From Azospirillum sp. OGB3 (lineage in GTDB: Bacteria; Pseudomonadota; Alphaproteobacteria; Azospirillales; Azospirillaceae): 64,000 bases of DNA. Where the stretch lies: positions 1 to 64,000 of the forward strand of contig NZ_JACHYN010000007.1 in the NCBI RefSeq assembly GCF_014192915.1, written 5' to 3'. The notes under the pieces were generated by a model. It had not been told where the DNA came from, did no database searches, and saw only the letters and a program-made list of their open reading frames with translations. Of the stretch, positions 8,426 to 17,054 are shown piece by piece (the stretch's first letter is position 1; every line of letters starts with the position of its first letter). The translations under genes and the position numbers were made by a program.

Positions 8426-10621
8426 ATGCCCTCCCTCGCGAAACTCAGCCTGCGCTCCTCGGTTGCAGGCTGTGCGCTCCTCGCCGCGGTGCCGACCACT
8501 TTGCTGAACGCTTTGCCGGCCGCCGCCGGCACGAGCTATCAGATCCAGTGCCAGGAGACGGGCAAGCCCTGTCGCGAGACCGAGACCCTGCTGCCGTTGC
8601 GCGTGCTGCCGCGTCCGAGCGCCAGCATCTTCAAGTCCAAGGACTCCGCCCCCGGCAATGTCGCCGTCGAGAACGTGCCGGCCTTCCGCCCGCTGTTCGT
8701 CTTCGCGCGCGAGGGGGTGGACTACACCGACCCGACCAACCCGAAGGGCTGGTATCAGGTCGGCGGGGGCGAAGCCACGCCGGAGGGCTGGATGCCGGCC
8801 AAGGATGTCATGGAATGGCGGCAGGCGCTGGTCGTCGCCTACACCCACCCCGGCGTCGGCCGGGAAGCGCGCCATCCCGTCCTGATGTTCGACAACCAGG
8901 CGGCCCTGGAACAGATCGCCCTGGGCAAGGACCGGGAGTCCGAAGCCGGCAAGATTTACGAGGCGGTCGAGAAGGGCGAGAAGCCGAAGTCGGTCGTGTC
9001 GATCGAGCCCAAGCGCTTCGCCGACATCGAAGACAATTTCTACGTTCTGCCCGTCCTGGACTTCAAGTCCGTCACCAAGTTCGACGACGAGACGCGGCTG
9101 CTCCAGCTCGCGGCGGCGGTTCCGGGCAAACGGTCGGACGAGACGAACCAGACCACGCTGGGCAATGCCGCCTACGCGCAGGCGAGCGCCGCGAAGGCCA
9201 CCCTGTCCGGCGACGCGGCCAAGGGGCTGAGGGTCGACATCGTCTTCGTGATGGACCTGACCGGCTCGATGGGACCGTTTGTGGAGAGCACCAAGACCGC
9301 CATCACCGACCTCACACGCGCCATCACCAAAGACCCGATGCTGAAGGAGGCCGTGCGCTTCGGTATCGTCGGCTACCGCGACGACTTGCGGGTCGAGCCG
9401 AAGCTGGAGTTCGTATCAAAGAACTTCACGCCGACGCTGCTCCAGGACACCGATTTCGTATCGGTGATCGACCAGCAGGTCCGCGCCTCCGCCGTCAGCA
9501 GCGACGATTACGCCGAGGAGGGCTATGCTGGCGTCAAGACCGCACTGAACGAGACCGCCTGGACCGACGGCGCCCTGCGCTTCATGGTCATGGTCGGCGA
9601 TGCCTCCGCCCATGAGCCGGGCCACAAGCAGAGCACCACGCGCCTCAGCGCGGCCGAACTGCGTCACATGGCCAACGACCAGCATGTGTCCGTCTTCTCG
9701 GTCCATCTGAAGGCGCAACGCTACGCCAAGGACCACCCGAAGGCGGAGGAGCAGTTCTCGACGCTGGCCAACAACCCCGGCACCAGCGCGCCGGCCCTTT
9801 TCTCCTTCGATGCCGACAAGCCCGACGAATACGCGACGGTGGTCAAGCAGATCTCCAGCCAACTGTCGGAGCTGGTCGACGCGGCGCGCAAGGGCCGCGA
9901 GGTCGTCCCGGACACGCTGAGCGAGTCGGCGACCGTTCTCTCCTCGGCCTCCTCCACCGCCGGGGCCCCAGCCGGCGGCGACGCCGAACTGAAGGACGAA
10001 GGCTGGAACCCGGAGGCCCGCCAGAAGGAGTTGCTTGGCCCCCAGGCCGATCGGCCCGAGGTGAAGGAGCAGGCCCAGAAGATCAACGAGGTCGCGGCAG
10101 CCGCCCTTATCAACTATCTGGGCGGCGACACCGTCCGCGACCTGACCTTCTGGGCGATGGACCGCGACCTGATCGACCCGCGCAAGAAGGCGCTGGACGT
10201 CCGCGTCCTGGTCAGCAAGACGGAGCTGAACGACCTGATCGGCGCCTTGCAGAAAGTCACCGATGCGCTGTCCACCGCGGAGGTGGCGCAGCTGGAGTTC
10301 TTCACCGCGCTCCAGTCCGTCATGGCCCAGACGACCACGGGCACGCCGATCGACTTCGAAAAGGCGCAGAAGCTGTCGCAGACCGAGCTGATGCCCAAGT
10401 GGATCGAGAAGCTGCCGTACCGCAGCGCGATCATGGAGATGAACAACGCGACCTACGAGGCGCTGACCCCCGACGAGCGCGTGACCCTGGAGCAGTCGCT
10501 CCAGTCCAAGCTCCAGTACTACGTCGAGGTGAACGCCAACGTGGACGCCTGGAAGGTTCTGGACGGACGAGGCGCCGACACGGCGAAGGTCTACGCCTTG
10601 CCGCTCGACGCCCTGCCCTGA
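8426..10621 (+). CDS. Secreted SH3-like plus vWA-domain protein
   Basis: The ATG at 8426 is preferred over a TTG six bases upstream because AGAGG lies about ten bases before it. The 731-residue product has a signal peptide ending near ALPAAAG. A beta-rich SH3-like region spans about 53-132 (WYQVG, EGWMPAKDV), and a vWA domain starts at about 270 with the metal-site motif DLTGSMG (D277, T279, S281). A helical C-terminal half follows. It is the first gene of the plus-strand operon, 20 bases before the ABC ATPase gene. In PpkA of Pseudomonas a vWA domain is fused to the kinase; here the extracytoplasmic vWA portion is a separate protein. The ligand is unknown. Confidence 0.85.
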   Translation: MPSLAKLSLRSSVAGCALLAAVPTTLLNALPAAAGTSYQIQCQETGKPCRETETLLPLRVLPRPSASIFKSKDSAPGNVAVENVPAFRPLFVFAREGVDYTDPTNPKGWYQVGGGEATPEGWMPAKDVMEWRQALVVAYTHPGVGREARHPVLMFDNQAALEQIALGKDRESEAGKIYEAVEKGEKPKSVVSIEPKRFADIEDNFYVLPVLDFKSVTKFDDETRLLQLAAAVPGKRSDETNQTTLGNAAYAQASAAKATLSGDAAKGLRVDIVFVMDLTGSMGPFVESTKTAITDLTRAITKDPMLKEAVRFGIVGYRDDLRVEPKLEFVSKNFTPTLLQDTDFVSVIDQQVRASAVSSDDYAEEGYAGVKTALNETAWTDGALRFMVMVGDASAHEPGHKQSTTRLSAAELRHMANDQHVSVFSVHLKAQRYAKDHPKAEEQFSTLANNPGTSAPALFSFDADKPDEYATVVKQISSQLSELVDAARKGREVVPDTLSESATVLSSASSTAGAPAGGDAELKDEGWNPEARQKELLGPQADRPEVKEQAQKINEVAAAALINYLGGDTVRDLTFWAMDRDLIDPRKKALDVRVLVSKTELNDLIGALQKVTDALSTAEVAQLEFFTALQSVMAQTTTGTPIDFEKAQKLSQTELMPKWIEKLPYRSAIMEMNNATYEALTPDERVTLEQSLQSKLQYYVEVNANVDAWKVLDGRGADTAKVYALPLDALP

Positions 10622-10641
10622 TCCAAGGCACCACCCGGTCC

Positions 10642-11418
10642 ATGACCACCACGATCCGCAAGCCCGCCGCTGTCGCCACGGCGGCGGGTGCCCTCTTGTC
10701 CGTCCGCGACCTGCGCAAGGCGCGCAGCCAGGCCGACGCGCGCTTCGAACTGCACGTGCCCGACTTCGCGGTCGCGCCCGGGCAGTTCGTGGCGATCGTC
10801 GGCGACAGCGGTTGCGGCAAGAGCACGCTGCTCGACACGCTCGCCCTGGTGCTGCGGCCGACGTCCTGCGCCGACTTCGTGCTCGGCGCCGGGCATGGCT
10901 TCCCTGCCGCCGATCTGCAGGATCTCTGGGCGCTCGGCGACCAGGACGGGTTGGCCGCCATCCGGCGCACGCAGCTTGGCTACGTGCTCCAGACCGGTGG
11001 GCTGCTGCCCTTCCTCTCGGTGGAGGAAAACATCCGCCTGCCGACCCGCCTCGCCGGGACGACCGCAGACAGGGACGAGATCCGGGCGCTGGCGACGCGC
11101 ATCGGCATCGCGGACACGCTGTCCAAGAAGCCGCAGCACCTGTCCGGCGGACAGCGCCAGCGGGCGGCGATCCTGCGCGCGCTGATCCACAAGCCGCGAC
11201 TCATCCTGGCCGACGAACCGACCGCCGCCGTGGACAAGGCCCGCGCCGGTGCCATCGTGGCGGATTTCGCCGCCCTGGCCCGCGACCGCGGCACGACCAT
11301 CGTTATGGTCACGCACGACCGCGATCTCGTCCGTCCCTTCGCGGACGCGACCTACAGCTTCACCCTGTCGCAGACGTCGCAGACCGAAATTCGCTCGGTC
11401 TGCCACCGGCTTTCATGA
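10642..11418 (+). CDS. ABC transporter ATP-binding protein (LolD/MacB-type, TagT-like)
   Basis: The product is a 258-residue ATPase, starting at the ATG at 10642, which lies 20 bases after the previous stop. All motifs are intact: Walker A GDSGCGKST (54-62), Q-loop in YVLQTGG, signature LSGGQ (167-171), Walker B LILADEP and switch histidine in MVTHDRD (H225). The type is that of LolD, FtsE and MacB, which drive conformational change of FtsX-fold permeases instead of classical import. The permease follows ten bases later. The context with an FGE-fold protein, lipoproteins, kinase and phosphatase matches TagT of the T6SS-regulating TagQRST complex. The assignment as TagT-like rests on neighbourhood; the ATPase call itself is certain. 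Confidence 0.93.
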   Translation: MTTTIRKPAAVATAAGALLSVRDLRKARSQADARFELHVPDFAVAPGQFVAIVGDSGCGKSTLLDTLALVLRPTSCADFVLGAGHGFPAADLQDLWALGDQDGLAAIRRTQLGYVLQTGGLLPFLSVEENIRLPTRLAGTTADRDEIRALATRIGIADTLSKKPQHLSGGQRQRAAILRALIHKPRLILADEPTAAVDKARAGAIVADFAALARDRGTTIVMVTHDRDLVRPFADATYSFTLSQTSQTEIRSVCHRLS

Positions 11419-11428
11419 GGGCGCACCG

Positions 11429-13294
11429 ATGACCCGACGCGTCCCTTCCCATCCCGCCGGCACGCCTGAACGCTGGACCATCGGGCGGCTCGCCCTGGCC
11501 GATCTGCGCCATGAGTGGATCCTCAGCCTGTGCATGGTGCTGGCGCTGGCGGCCATCCTGGCGCCGCTGCTGCTTCTGCTCGGGCTGAAGAACGGCACGA
11601 TCGAGACGCTGCGCAACCGGCTGGTGGAGGACCCGGTGTTCCGGGAACTTAAACCCGACGGCACTCTCACCCTGCCGGACTCCTGGTTTGCGGCAACCGC
11701 AAGCGACCCTCGCGTCAGCTTCGTGGTGTCGACCATTCTGCGCGGCTCCTCCATTGTCCGTCTGGCGCCGGAAGGGAGCGACCGCAGCGAACCGCTGGAT
11801 TTGCTGCCGACGGCGCCGGGCGACCCTCTGCTTGTGGAAAACAAGACGCCGATCCCCGGTTCCGGCGAGGCCATCCTGTCCGCGGACGCCGCCGACAAGC
11901 TGAAGGTCACCACAGGCAACCGTGTCGAACTTCAGGTCGCCCGCGTGCGCCAGGGACGACGGGAGATGGCGACCCAGCTTCTGACCGTGGCCGCCGTTCT
12001 GCCGCCGCGCGCGGATCCGCTGCCGCGCGTCTACACGACCCTGCCGCTGGCCATGGACGTGGAGAACTACCGCGAAGGACTTGCCGTGCCGACCCGAAGC
12101 TGGCCCGGCGGAACGCCCCACGCCCACCAGAGCTTTGACGGTGCCTACGTGCTGACGCGGGAGCGGATCGACCCGCTGACCGCGCGGACGCTGACCATCG
12201 GCACCGGCTTCACCCGAATGGACCCATTGCCCGCGACATCTCTGGCCGAGCGGACCGGCATCGCGCTGCCGGACGGCTGGGGTGCGCTGACGCTGGAGAT
12301 CGTCCAGAATCCGGTCGGCTGGGAGGCCGTGCGGTCCGTCAGGGACAAGCTGCGCGGCCGCAACGCCATCGTGATCCCCTTCCTGCACGACAGCGCCCTG
12401 CAGTTGGATGGCGCGGCCGTGCCGGTGCTCGGCCTGTCGCTGTCACCGGAACAAACGGCGGCCCTCGGCCTGCCGGAGCAGCCCTGGGGGCCGGCCAGCG
12501 AAGCCCGACGCTTTGACGACTACGCCCGCATCCTGCTCCCTCGGGGCAGCGCCGTCACCGGGACCGTCGGCGTCCGTTTGTCCATGGGGGGAGCCTCCGG
12601 CGTCACCGTCGCCGCCCTGCCGGTCCGTGTCGACGGCGTCGTGGCCGGACCGCGCGCGATCGTTCCGTCCGAGCTTCTGGGTGCGCTGCGCACCGCCACC
12701 CTGCGTCAGGTCGTCCACGACCCGGCGCAGGGGGCGCTGCTCCTGGCGCCGGCGGGCTACCGCGGCTTCCGGCTCTACGCCCGCAGCATCGACGACGTGG
12801 CCAGCCTGCACCGGCATCTGCGGGACCAGGGAATCGAAACCAACGCCAAGGTCCAGGCCATCGAACGCATCCGCACCCTGGACCGCGGCCTGACGCGGAT
12901 TTTCTGGCTGGTGGCGGTGGTCGGCATCTTGGGCGGCATGGCGGCACTGGTCGCCAGCCTCTACGCGGCGGTGGAGCGCAAACGGCGCGACCTGTCGCTG
13001 ATCCGCTTGATGGGCCTGCCGCCACGCTCCGTATTCGGCTTTCCCGTGTGGCAGAGCGCGGTGCTGGCGCTGCTGGCCTCCGGCTTGGCCATCGGCGGCT
13101 TCCACGCGCTGGCGTCCGTCATCAACGGGGTTTTCGCCGGCGACCTCGAATTGGGCGAACGGCTGTGCCACCTGCCCCCATCCGTCCTGGCCGGCGCCGC
13201 GTCGGCCACCGTTGTCGGCGCCGTCCTGGCATCCCTGTACGCGGCGTGGCGCTCCACCCGCATCGATCCTGCGGAGGCAATTCGTGTCGAATAA
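11429..13294 (+). CDS. FtsX/LolE-family permease (TagS-like)
   Basis: Starting at ATG 11429, ten bases after the ATPase gene and with GAGGG upstream, the product is 621 residues. One membrane helix lies near residues 31-52, then about 430 extracytoplasmic residues, then three helices at the C-terminus. It ends with DPAEAIRVE, the usual tail of FtsX/MacB permeases. This four-helix plan with a large periplasmic domain belongs to mechanotransmitting ABC complexes (FtsEX, MacAB, LolCDE). Next to an FGE-fold protein and lipoproteins it is the expected partner of a TagT-like ATPase. Its stop overlaps the next gene by 11 bases, implying coupled synthesis of permease and FGE protein. Confidence 0.88.
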   Translation: MTRRVPSHPAGTPERWTIGRLALADLRHEWILSLCMVLALAAILAPLLLLLGLKNGTIETLRNRLVEDPVFRELKPDGTLTLPDSWFAATASDPRVSFVVSTILRGSSIVRLAPEGSDRSEPLDLLPTAPGDPLLVENKTPIPGSGEAILSADAADKLKVTTGNRVELQVARVRQGRREMATQLLTVAAVLPPRADPLPRVYTTLPLAMDVENYREGLAVPTRSWPGGTPHAHQSFDGAYVLTRERIDPLTARTLTIGTGFTRMDPLPATSLAERTGIALPDGWGALTLEIVQNPVGWEAVRSVRDKLRGRNAIVIPFLHDSALQLDGAAVPVLGLSLSPEQTAALGLPEQPWGPASEARRFDDYARILLPRGSAVTGTVGVRLSMGGASGVTVAALPVRVDGVVAGPRAIVPSELLGALRTATLRQVVHDPAQGALLLAPAGYRGFRLYARSIDDVASLHRHLRDQGIETNAKVQAIERIRTLDRGLTRIFWLVAVVGILGGMAALVASLYAAVERKRRDLSLIRLMGLPPRSVFGFPVWQSAVLALLASGLAIGGFHALASVINGVFAGDLELGERLCHLPPSVLAGAASATVVGAVLASLYAAWRSTRIDPAEAIRVE

Positions 13295-15014
13295 CCGCAT
13301 CACGGTCCTGGCCGCGCTGGCCGCCATCGTCACCGTCCTGTCGGCGCCGGCCTTCGCGAAATGCGACCACGAGGGTGAGGGCGATTCCCGCTTCGACCCA
13401 TGCCCGGCCCCGGATGACTTCCTTCTGCCGATGCCAAGCGGCCTGCAGATGGTGTTCCGCAAGATCGCCGTGCCAGGCGAGAATTTCTGGGGCAGCTTCG
13501 AGCGCGTCGTGCAGATCGGCGATCCGCAAGGCGAAATTTTCGAATCTCCACAAAAGGCCATGGTCGGCGGCTCGTTCCAGGACGACCAGGACAAGCGCTG
13601 GGTCTACCACATCGGCAAGTACGAGGTGTCGAAGGCCCAGGTCGCCGCCGTGCTCGGCCAAGGCGACATGGCCAAGGGTGTGCAGCGCCTGATCGAGATC
13701 TCCGGCAACCCCGACGAAAAGGACCTCGCCCAGCTCACCGGCGAGGACCTCGACCGCGAGCTGTCCATGCCCATGGCCTGGATCTCCTGGTACGACGTCC
13801 AGAACTTCCTCGCCGCGTACAACCGTTGGTGCTATGCCGACAAAACCTGCCGGTCCAAGCTGCCCACCATCGGCGCGCAGGGCGAAAACTACCGCATGCC
13901 CGGCTTTCTGCGCCTGCCGACGGAAGTGGAGTGGGAATACGCGGCGCGCGGCGGAGTGGACAACGCGAACTTCGGCGCCGCCCTGCCCTTCGACCGCAAG
14001 GACTGGAAAACCTACGCCTTCGTAAAGCCCAATGCGAAGAGCAAGCCCCGGCGCATCGGTTCGCTGGACAGCGTCAGCGGCCTGCACGACATGTTCGGAA
14101 ACGTGCAGGAGCTGACCGCCAACCTGTTCCAGGCCGAGCTCGGCCAGGGCAAGGCCGGCGCGCTGGTGGCGCGCGGCGGCAGCTTCCTCGACACCGACCG
14201 CAGCATCCGTTCCGCGGCGCGGTCGGAGGTCGGTCTCTACCAGGAAAAGGGCGACGCCATCGTCGAGGTGCGCTCGCCCACCACCGGCTTCCGTCTGGCC
14301 ATCGGCAGCCCGGTGCTGCCGACCAAAGGCTACATGGAACAGCTCCAGCGCGAGCACCAAGCCTACATGGAGACGATCCGCGCCAAGACTCCGGCCGGCC
14401 AATCCCTGCTGAACGGCGGCGCGCAGGCGTCGAACGCGCTGCAGACCGCGCAGACCAGCCTCGTGCAGATCTCCAGCACCATGAGCGAGACGCGCGACCC
14501 GAAGCTCGAACGCGAACTGGCCCAGGTCCGCTCGGCGCTGACCGATGCGTCCAAGCAGCTCGATCTGCGCAACCAGGAAGTCTGCTCCAAGTCGCTCGAG
14601 GAAGGCGTGTTCTTCGCCACGCTGTACGGCCGCGCCGTCCGCCAGGCCGAATTCTACGAGCGCTTCGCGGCGCTGCGGTCGAAGCGCACCGATCTCAGCG
14701 CCACCGACCAGCAGCAGGTTGCCGACGTCCTGAAGAACGCGGCGAGCAACCGCGTCGACGCCGACATCTATTTCGCCAAGTACCAGGAGAAGCTGAGCGA
14801 GGTCGGCGGTTGCGGCGACCGTCTGGCGTCCGCCAGCGCCGAACATTTCAAGGCGCAGATCGCCGCCGGCAAGGTCAACCTGGCCGGCAAGGTCGCTTTC
14901 GACCTCTTCGCCGACCACTTGGCCGCGCTCACAACCAAGAAGGCCGATTTCGAGGCGTGGCGCGACGCCATCATCCAGCGCTTCAAGGACATCAACGTTT
15001 TCAACCAGCTTTGA
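13284..15014 (+). CDS. Secreted FGE/SUMF1-fold protein with C-terminal coiled coil (TagR-like)
   Basis: The start is taken as GTG 13284 with GGAGG seven bases upstream. It gives 576 residues and a clean signal peptide ending at APAFA. The formylglycine-generating-enzyme fold covers about 45-345: WVYHIGKYEVSKAQ, MPMAWISWYDVQNF, LRLPTEVEWEYAARGG (209-224), GLHDMFGNVQEL and VARGGSF (297-301). The segment after RGGSF, where true FGE enzymes carry the catalytic cysteine pair, has none, so it is probably a binding domain. The last 230 or so residues are charged and helical, likely coiled coil, and are an unusual addition. In P. aeruginosa the FGE-fold protein TagR promotes activation of the kinase PpkA; this protein sits in the matching neighbourhood. 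Confidence 0.85.
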   Translation: MSNNRITVLAALAAIVTVLSAPAFAKCDHEGEGDSRFDPCPAPDDFLLPMPSGLQMVFRKIAVPGENFWGSFERVVQIGDPQGEIFESPQKAMVGGSFQDDQDKRWVYHIGKYEVSKAQVAAVLGQGDMAKGVQRLIEISGNPDEKDLAQLTGEDLDRELSMPMAWISWYDVQNFLAAYNRWCYADKTCRSKLPTIGAQGENYRMPGFLRLPTEVEWEYAARGGVDNANFGAALPFDRKDWKTYAFVKPNAKSKPRRIGSLDSVSGLHDMFGNVQELTANLFQAELGQGKAGALVARGGSFLDTDRSIRSAARSEVGLYQEKGDAIVEVRSPTTGFRLAIGSPVLPTKGYMEQLQREHQAYMETIRAKTPAGQSLLNGGAQASNALQTAQTSLVQISSTMSETRDPKLERELAQVRSALTDASKQLDLRNQEVCSKSLEEGVFFATLYGRAVRQAEFYERFAALRSKRTDLSATDQQQVADVLKNAASNRVDADIYFAKYQEKLSEVGGCGDRLASASAEHFKAQIAAGKVNLAGKVAFDLFADHLAALTTKKADFEAWRDAIIQRFKDINVFNQL

Positions 15015-15042
15015 CCGCAGCCCGGTCGGAAGGAGAATTCCC

Positions 15043-15699
15043 ATGAAACGCACCCTGAAGATGTCCGTCTGCACGGCCGTGATCGGGTCGCTGCTGCTCA
15101 CCGCCTGCGCCACCTCCGGCAAGAACGACGCCACCGTCCAGGGCGGCGTCGGCGGCGCGGCCATCGGCGGCCTCATCGGGGCGCTGGTCGGCGGCCGGCA
15201 GGGCGCCCTGATCGGCGCGGCCATCGGCGGCGGCGTCGGTCTGGTCGCCGGGTCGGTCATCGACGAGCGCCGGAACGCCTATGCGTCGGACGAGGATTTC
15301 TACGACGGGCAGATCGCGCAGACCCGCGCCCTGAACACCGAAGTCAGCAAGCGCAACGGGTTTCTGCGCGAGGAAATCGCCCTGGACCAGAAGGAAACCA
15401 AGCGTCTGGCCACCCAGGCCAAGGCCGGCAAGGCCCGCAAGGACCAGCTGGTCGCCCAGAAATCTTCGCTCGACGAGCGGCGCCAGAAGAACACACAGCT
15501 GATGGCTGAACTGGACAAGGAACTGCTGGTCCAGAAGGAAGTGCTGGCCAAGGCCGAAACCGCGCCGGGCGGCGCCGCCAACCCGCGCGCGCAGGCGATG
15601 AAGGTCCAGGTCGCCTCCCTGGAGAAGGAAATCGGCGAGCTTCAGAAAATGGTCAACGACATGGGCACGCAGAGCGCGACCCTCGGCCAGTACCTGTAA
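15043..15699 (+). CDS. Lipoprotein with glycine-zipper segment and coiled coil
   Basis: A 218-residue lipoprotein: signal peptide with lipobox LTAC, cysteine at residue 22. A glycine-zipper stretch follows at about 34-72 (GGVGGAAIGGLIGALVGG and a second copy of AIGG), of the kind that packs into membranes. A long charged coiled coil runs from about 85 to the end. AAGGAG lies just before the ATG. The residue after the lipid cysteine is alanine, so outer-membrane sorting by Lol is expected if E. coli rules apply. It is the best candidate here for the role of the outer-membrane lipoprotein TagQ, but I base that on position and type, not on sequence identity. Confidence 0.75.
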   Translation: MKRTLKMSVCTAVIGSLLLTACATSGKNDATVQGGVGGAAIGGLIGALVGGRQGALIGAAIGGGVGLVAGSVIDERRNAYASDEDFYDGQIAQTRALNTEVSKRNGFLREEIALDQKETKRLATQAKAGKARKDQLVAQKSSLDERRQKNTQLMAELDKELLVQKEVLAKAETAPGGAANPRAQAMKVQVASLEKEIGELQKMVNDMGTQSATLGQYL

Positions 15700-15723
15700 G
15701 CCCACGACTCCAAGGAATCCGAC

Positions 15724-16272
15724 ATGGTTTTCGTTCGCATCGCGACCCGGACGCGCGTCCTGCTGACCGCCGGCGCCGCCCTGCTCGCCCTTTCGGCCTG
15801 CCAGTCCACGCCCCAGCAATGCGATCCGCGGCAGGGCGGCTTCATCGGCGGGGCCGCCGGCTTGATGAGCGGCTGCTACGAACAGCGCGTAGAGGAGCGC
15901 AAGCAGACCCTGTCCTCGGCGCAGAGCATCGCGCAGCAGCTTCAGTCCGAGAACAACCGCCTTCAGGGCGAGAAGACCGCCTCGGCCGGCGAGCGGACCC
16001 GGGCCCAGGCCCAGCTCGCCTCGCTGGACAAGGACAACGCGACGCTCCAGCGCCGTCTGAACGGCCTCAAGGCATCGACGGAGGAGCAGGCCAGCCGCAA
16101 GAAGGCGCTCAACCAGCAGTTGGCCGACATCAACCGCCGCATCGGCGAAGCGCGCGCCAAGGCGAACGCCGGCGGAGCGGACGACGCGGAGGTGCAGCGC
16201 GAGGTCGAACGCCTCACGCGGCAGCGCGACGCCCTCAGCGACGACATCGCGGCGGCGCTCAAGGGGCAATGA
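15724..16272 (+). CDS. Coiled-coil lipoprotein
   Basis: A 182-residue lipoprotein with lipobox LSAC (cysteine at 26), a short glycine-rich segment with two more cysteines (residues 33 and 51), then a continuous charged helix from about 53 to the end that should form a coiled coil. It follows the previous lipoprotein by 24 bases and resembles it in plan (lipid anchor, glycine-rich segment, long coiled coil), so the two may be distant paralogues or pair with each other. Its stop overlaps the start of the third lipoprotein gene. Function unknown; an envelope-spanning structural or sensor role is inferred. Confidence 0.72.
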   Translation: MVFVRIATRTRVLLTAGAALLALSACQSTPQQCDPRQGGFIGGAAGLMSGCYEQRVEERKQTLSSAQSIAQQLQSENNRLQGEKTASAGERTRAQAQLASLDKDNATLQRRLNGLKASTEEQASRKKALNQQLADINRRIGEARAKANAGGADDAEVQREVERLTRQRDALSDDIAAALKGQ

Positions 16273-17054
16273 TGCGCGCTTTCCGCAAGCGGATTCTCAT
16301 CGGGGTGGCCGGCGGGCTCCTGGCCGGCGGCGTGGCCGCCTGCTCCGACCCCGGAGCGGCACCCGCCGCTCCGGACGGGGCCGGTTCGCGCACCATCACC
16401 TGGGTCGCGCCGAACCGGCCGGCGCAGGCCGGCGCCGCACTGCCGGCCGGTGGTCACCAGACCGACCGCATGGACGCGGCCACCCTGCGCTGGCTGGCCG
16501 AGGAGATGGCCCGGCTGGGCTATTACGGCGGAGCGACGGACAAGCCGGACGCCGCCCGCGTGGTCGCGGCGGTGCGGGCCTTCCGCCTCGACGCCGGCCT
16601 GCCCGCACAGGAACCGCTGGTGGACGAAGCCCTGCAACGCCGGCTGGGCAGCGCGCCAGCGCCCGGCGTGGCGCGGGAGAACCGGGTCGTGGTCGTCGAA
16701 GAGCTTCGCTGTGAAGACGCGTCCGGCGAATGGGCGCTGGTCTATGAGGGTGAACGGGTAGCCGACTCGTCCACGCCGAACGGGCTGGTTCCGGTCCGCA
16801 TCGACCGGCGGCTGGGCTTCCGTCACCACCCCGACGCGCCCGACAGCGTCGACGCGACGGACTGGTGGTGCGTCCCACACCGGCGCATCTGTCACAGCCC
16901 CGTCAGCTTCACCGATTGGGGAGGCAATCTTCAGCCGGGCGCCGTGGTTGGTTTCCATCCCAGCCGCATCCTGTCCGGAAACGGGTCCTGGGAGAACCAG
17001 CTGGCCGCCCTCATCGTGCAGCGATGCGGTCGCACCGGCGAGGTGGCGCGGTGA
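16269..17054 (+). CDS. Lipoprotein with peptidoglycan-binding-like domain
   Basis: Two adjacent ATG codons (16269 and 16272) overlap the previous stop; either gives about 260 residues. The signal peptide ends in lipobox VAAC. Residues 70-130 or so (TLRWLAEEMARLGYYGG... AVRAFRLDAGLP...) follow the three-helix PG_binding_1 pattern, suggesting contact with the cell wall. The C-terminal part is tryptophan- and cysteine-containing (DWWCVPHRRICHS) and ends with a likely disulfide-stabilised fold that I do not recognise. It is coupled to the S41 protease gene by a GTGA overlap. A cell-wall anchor or sensor for the complex is a reasonable inference. Confidence 0.68.
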   Translation: MMRAFRKRILIGVAGGLLAGGVAACSDPGAAPAAPDGAGSRTITWVAPNRPAQAGAALPAGGHQTDRMDAATLRWLAEEMARLGYYGGATDKPDAARVVAAVRAFRLDAGLPAQEPLVDEALQRRLGSAPAPGVARENRVVVVEELRCEDASGEWALVYEGERVADSSTPNGLVPVRIDRRLGFRHHPDAPDSVDATDWWCVPHRRICHSPVSFTDWGGNLQPGAVVGFHPSRILSGNGSWENQLAALIVQRCGRTGEVAR

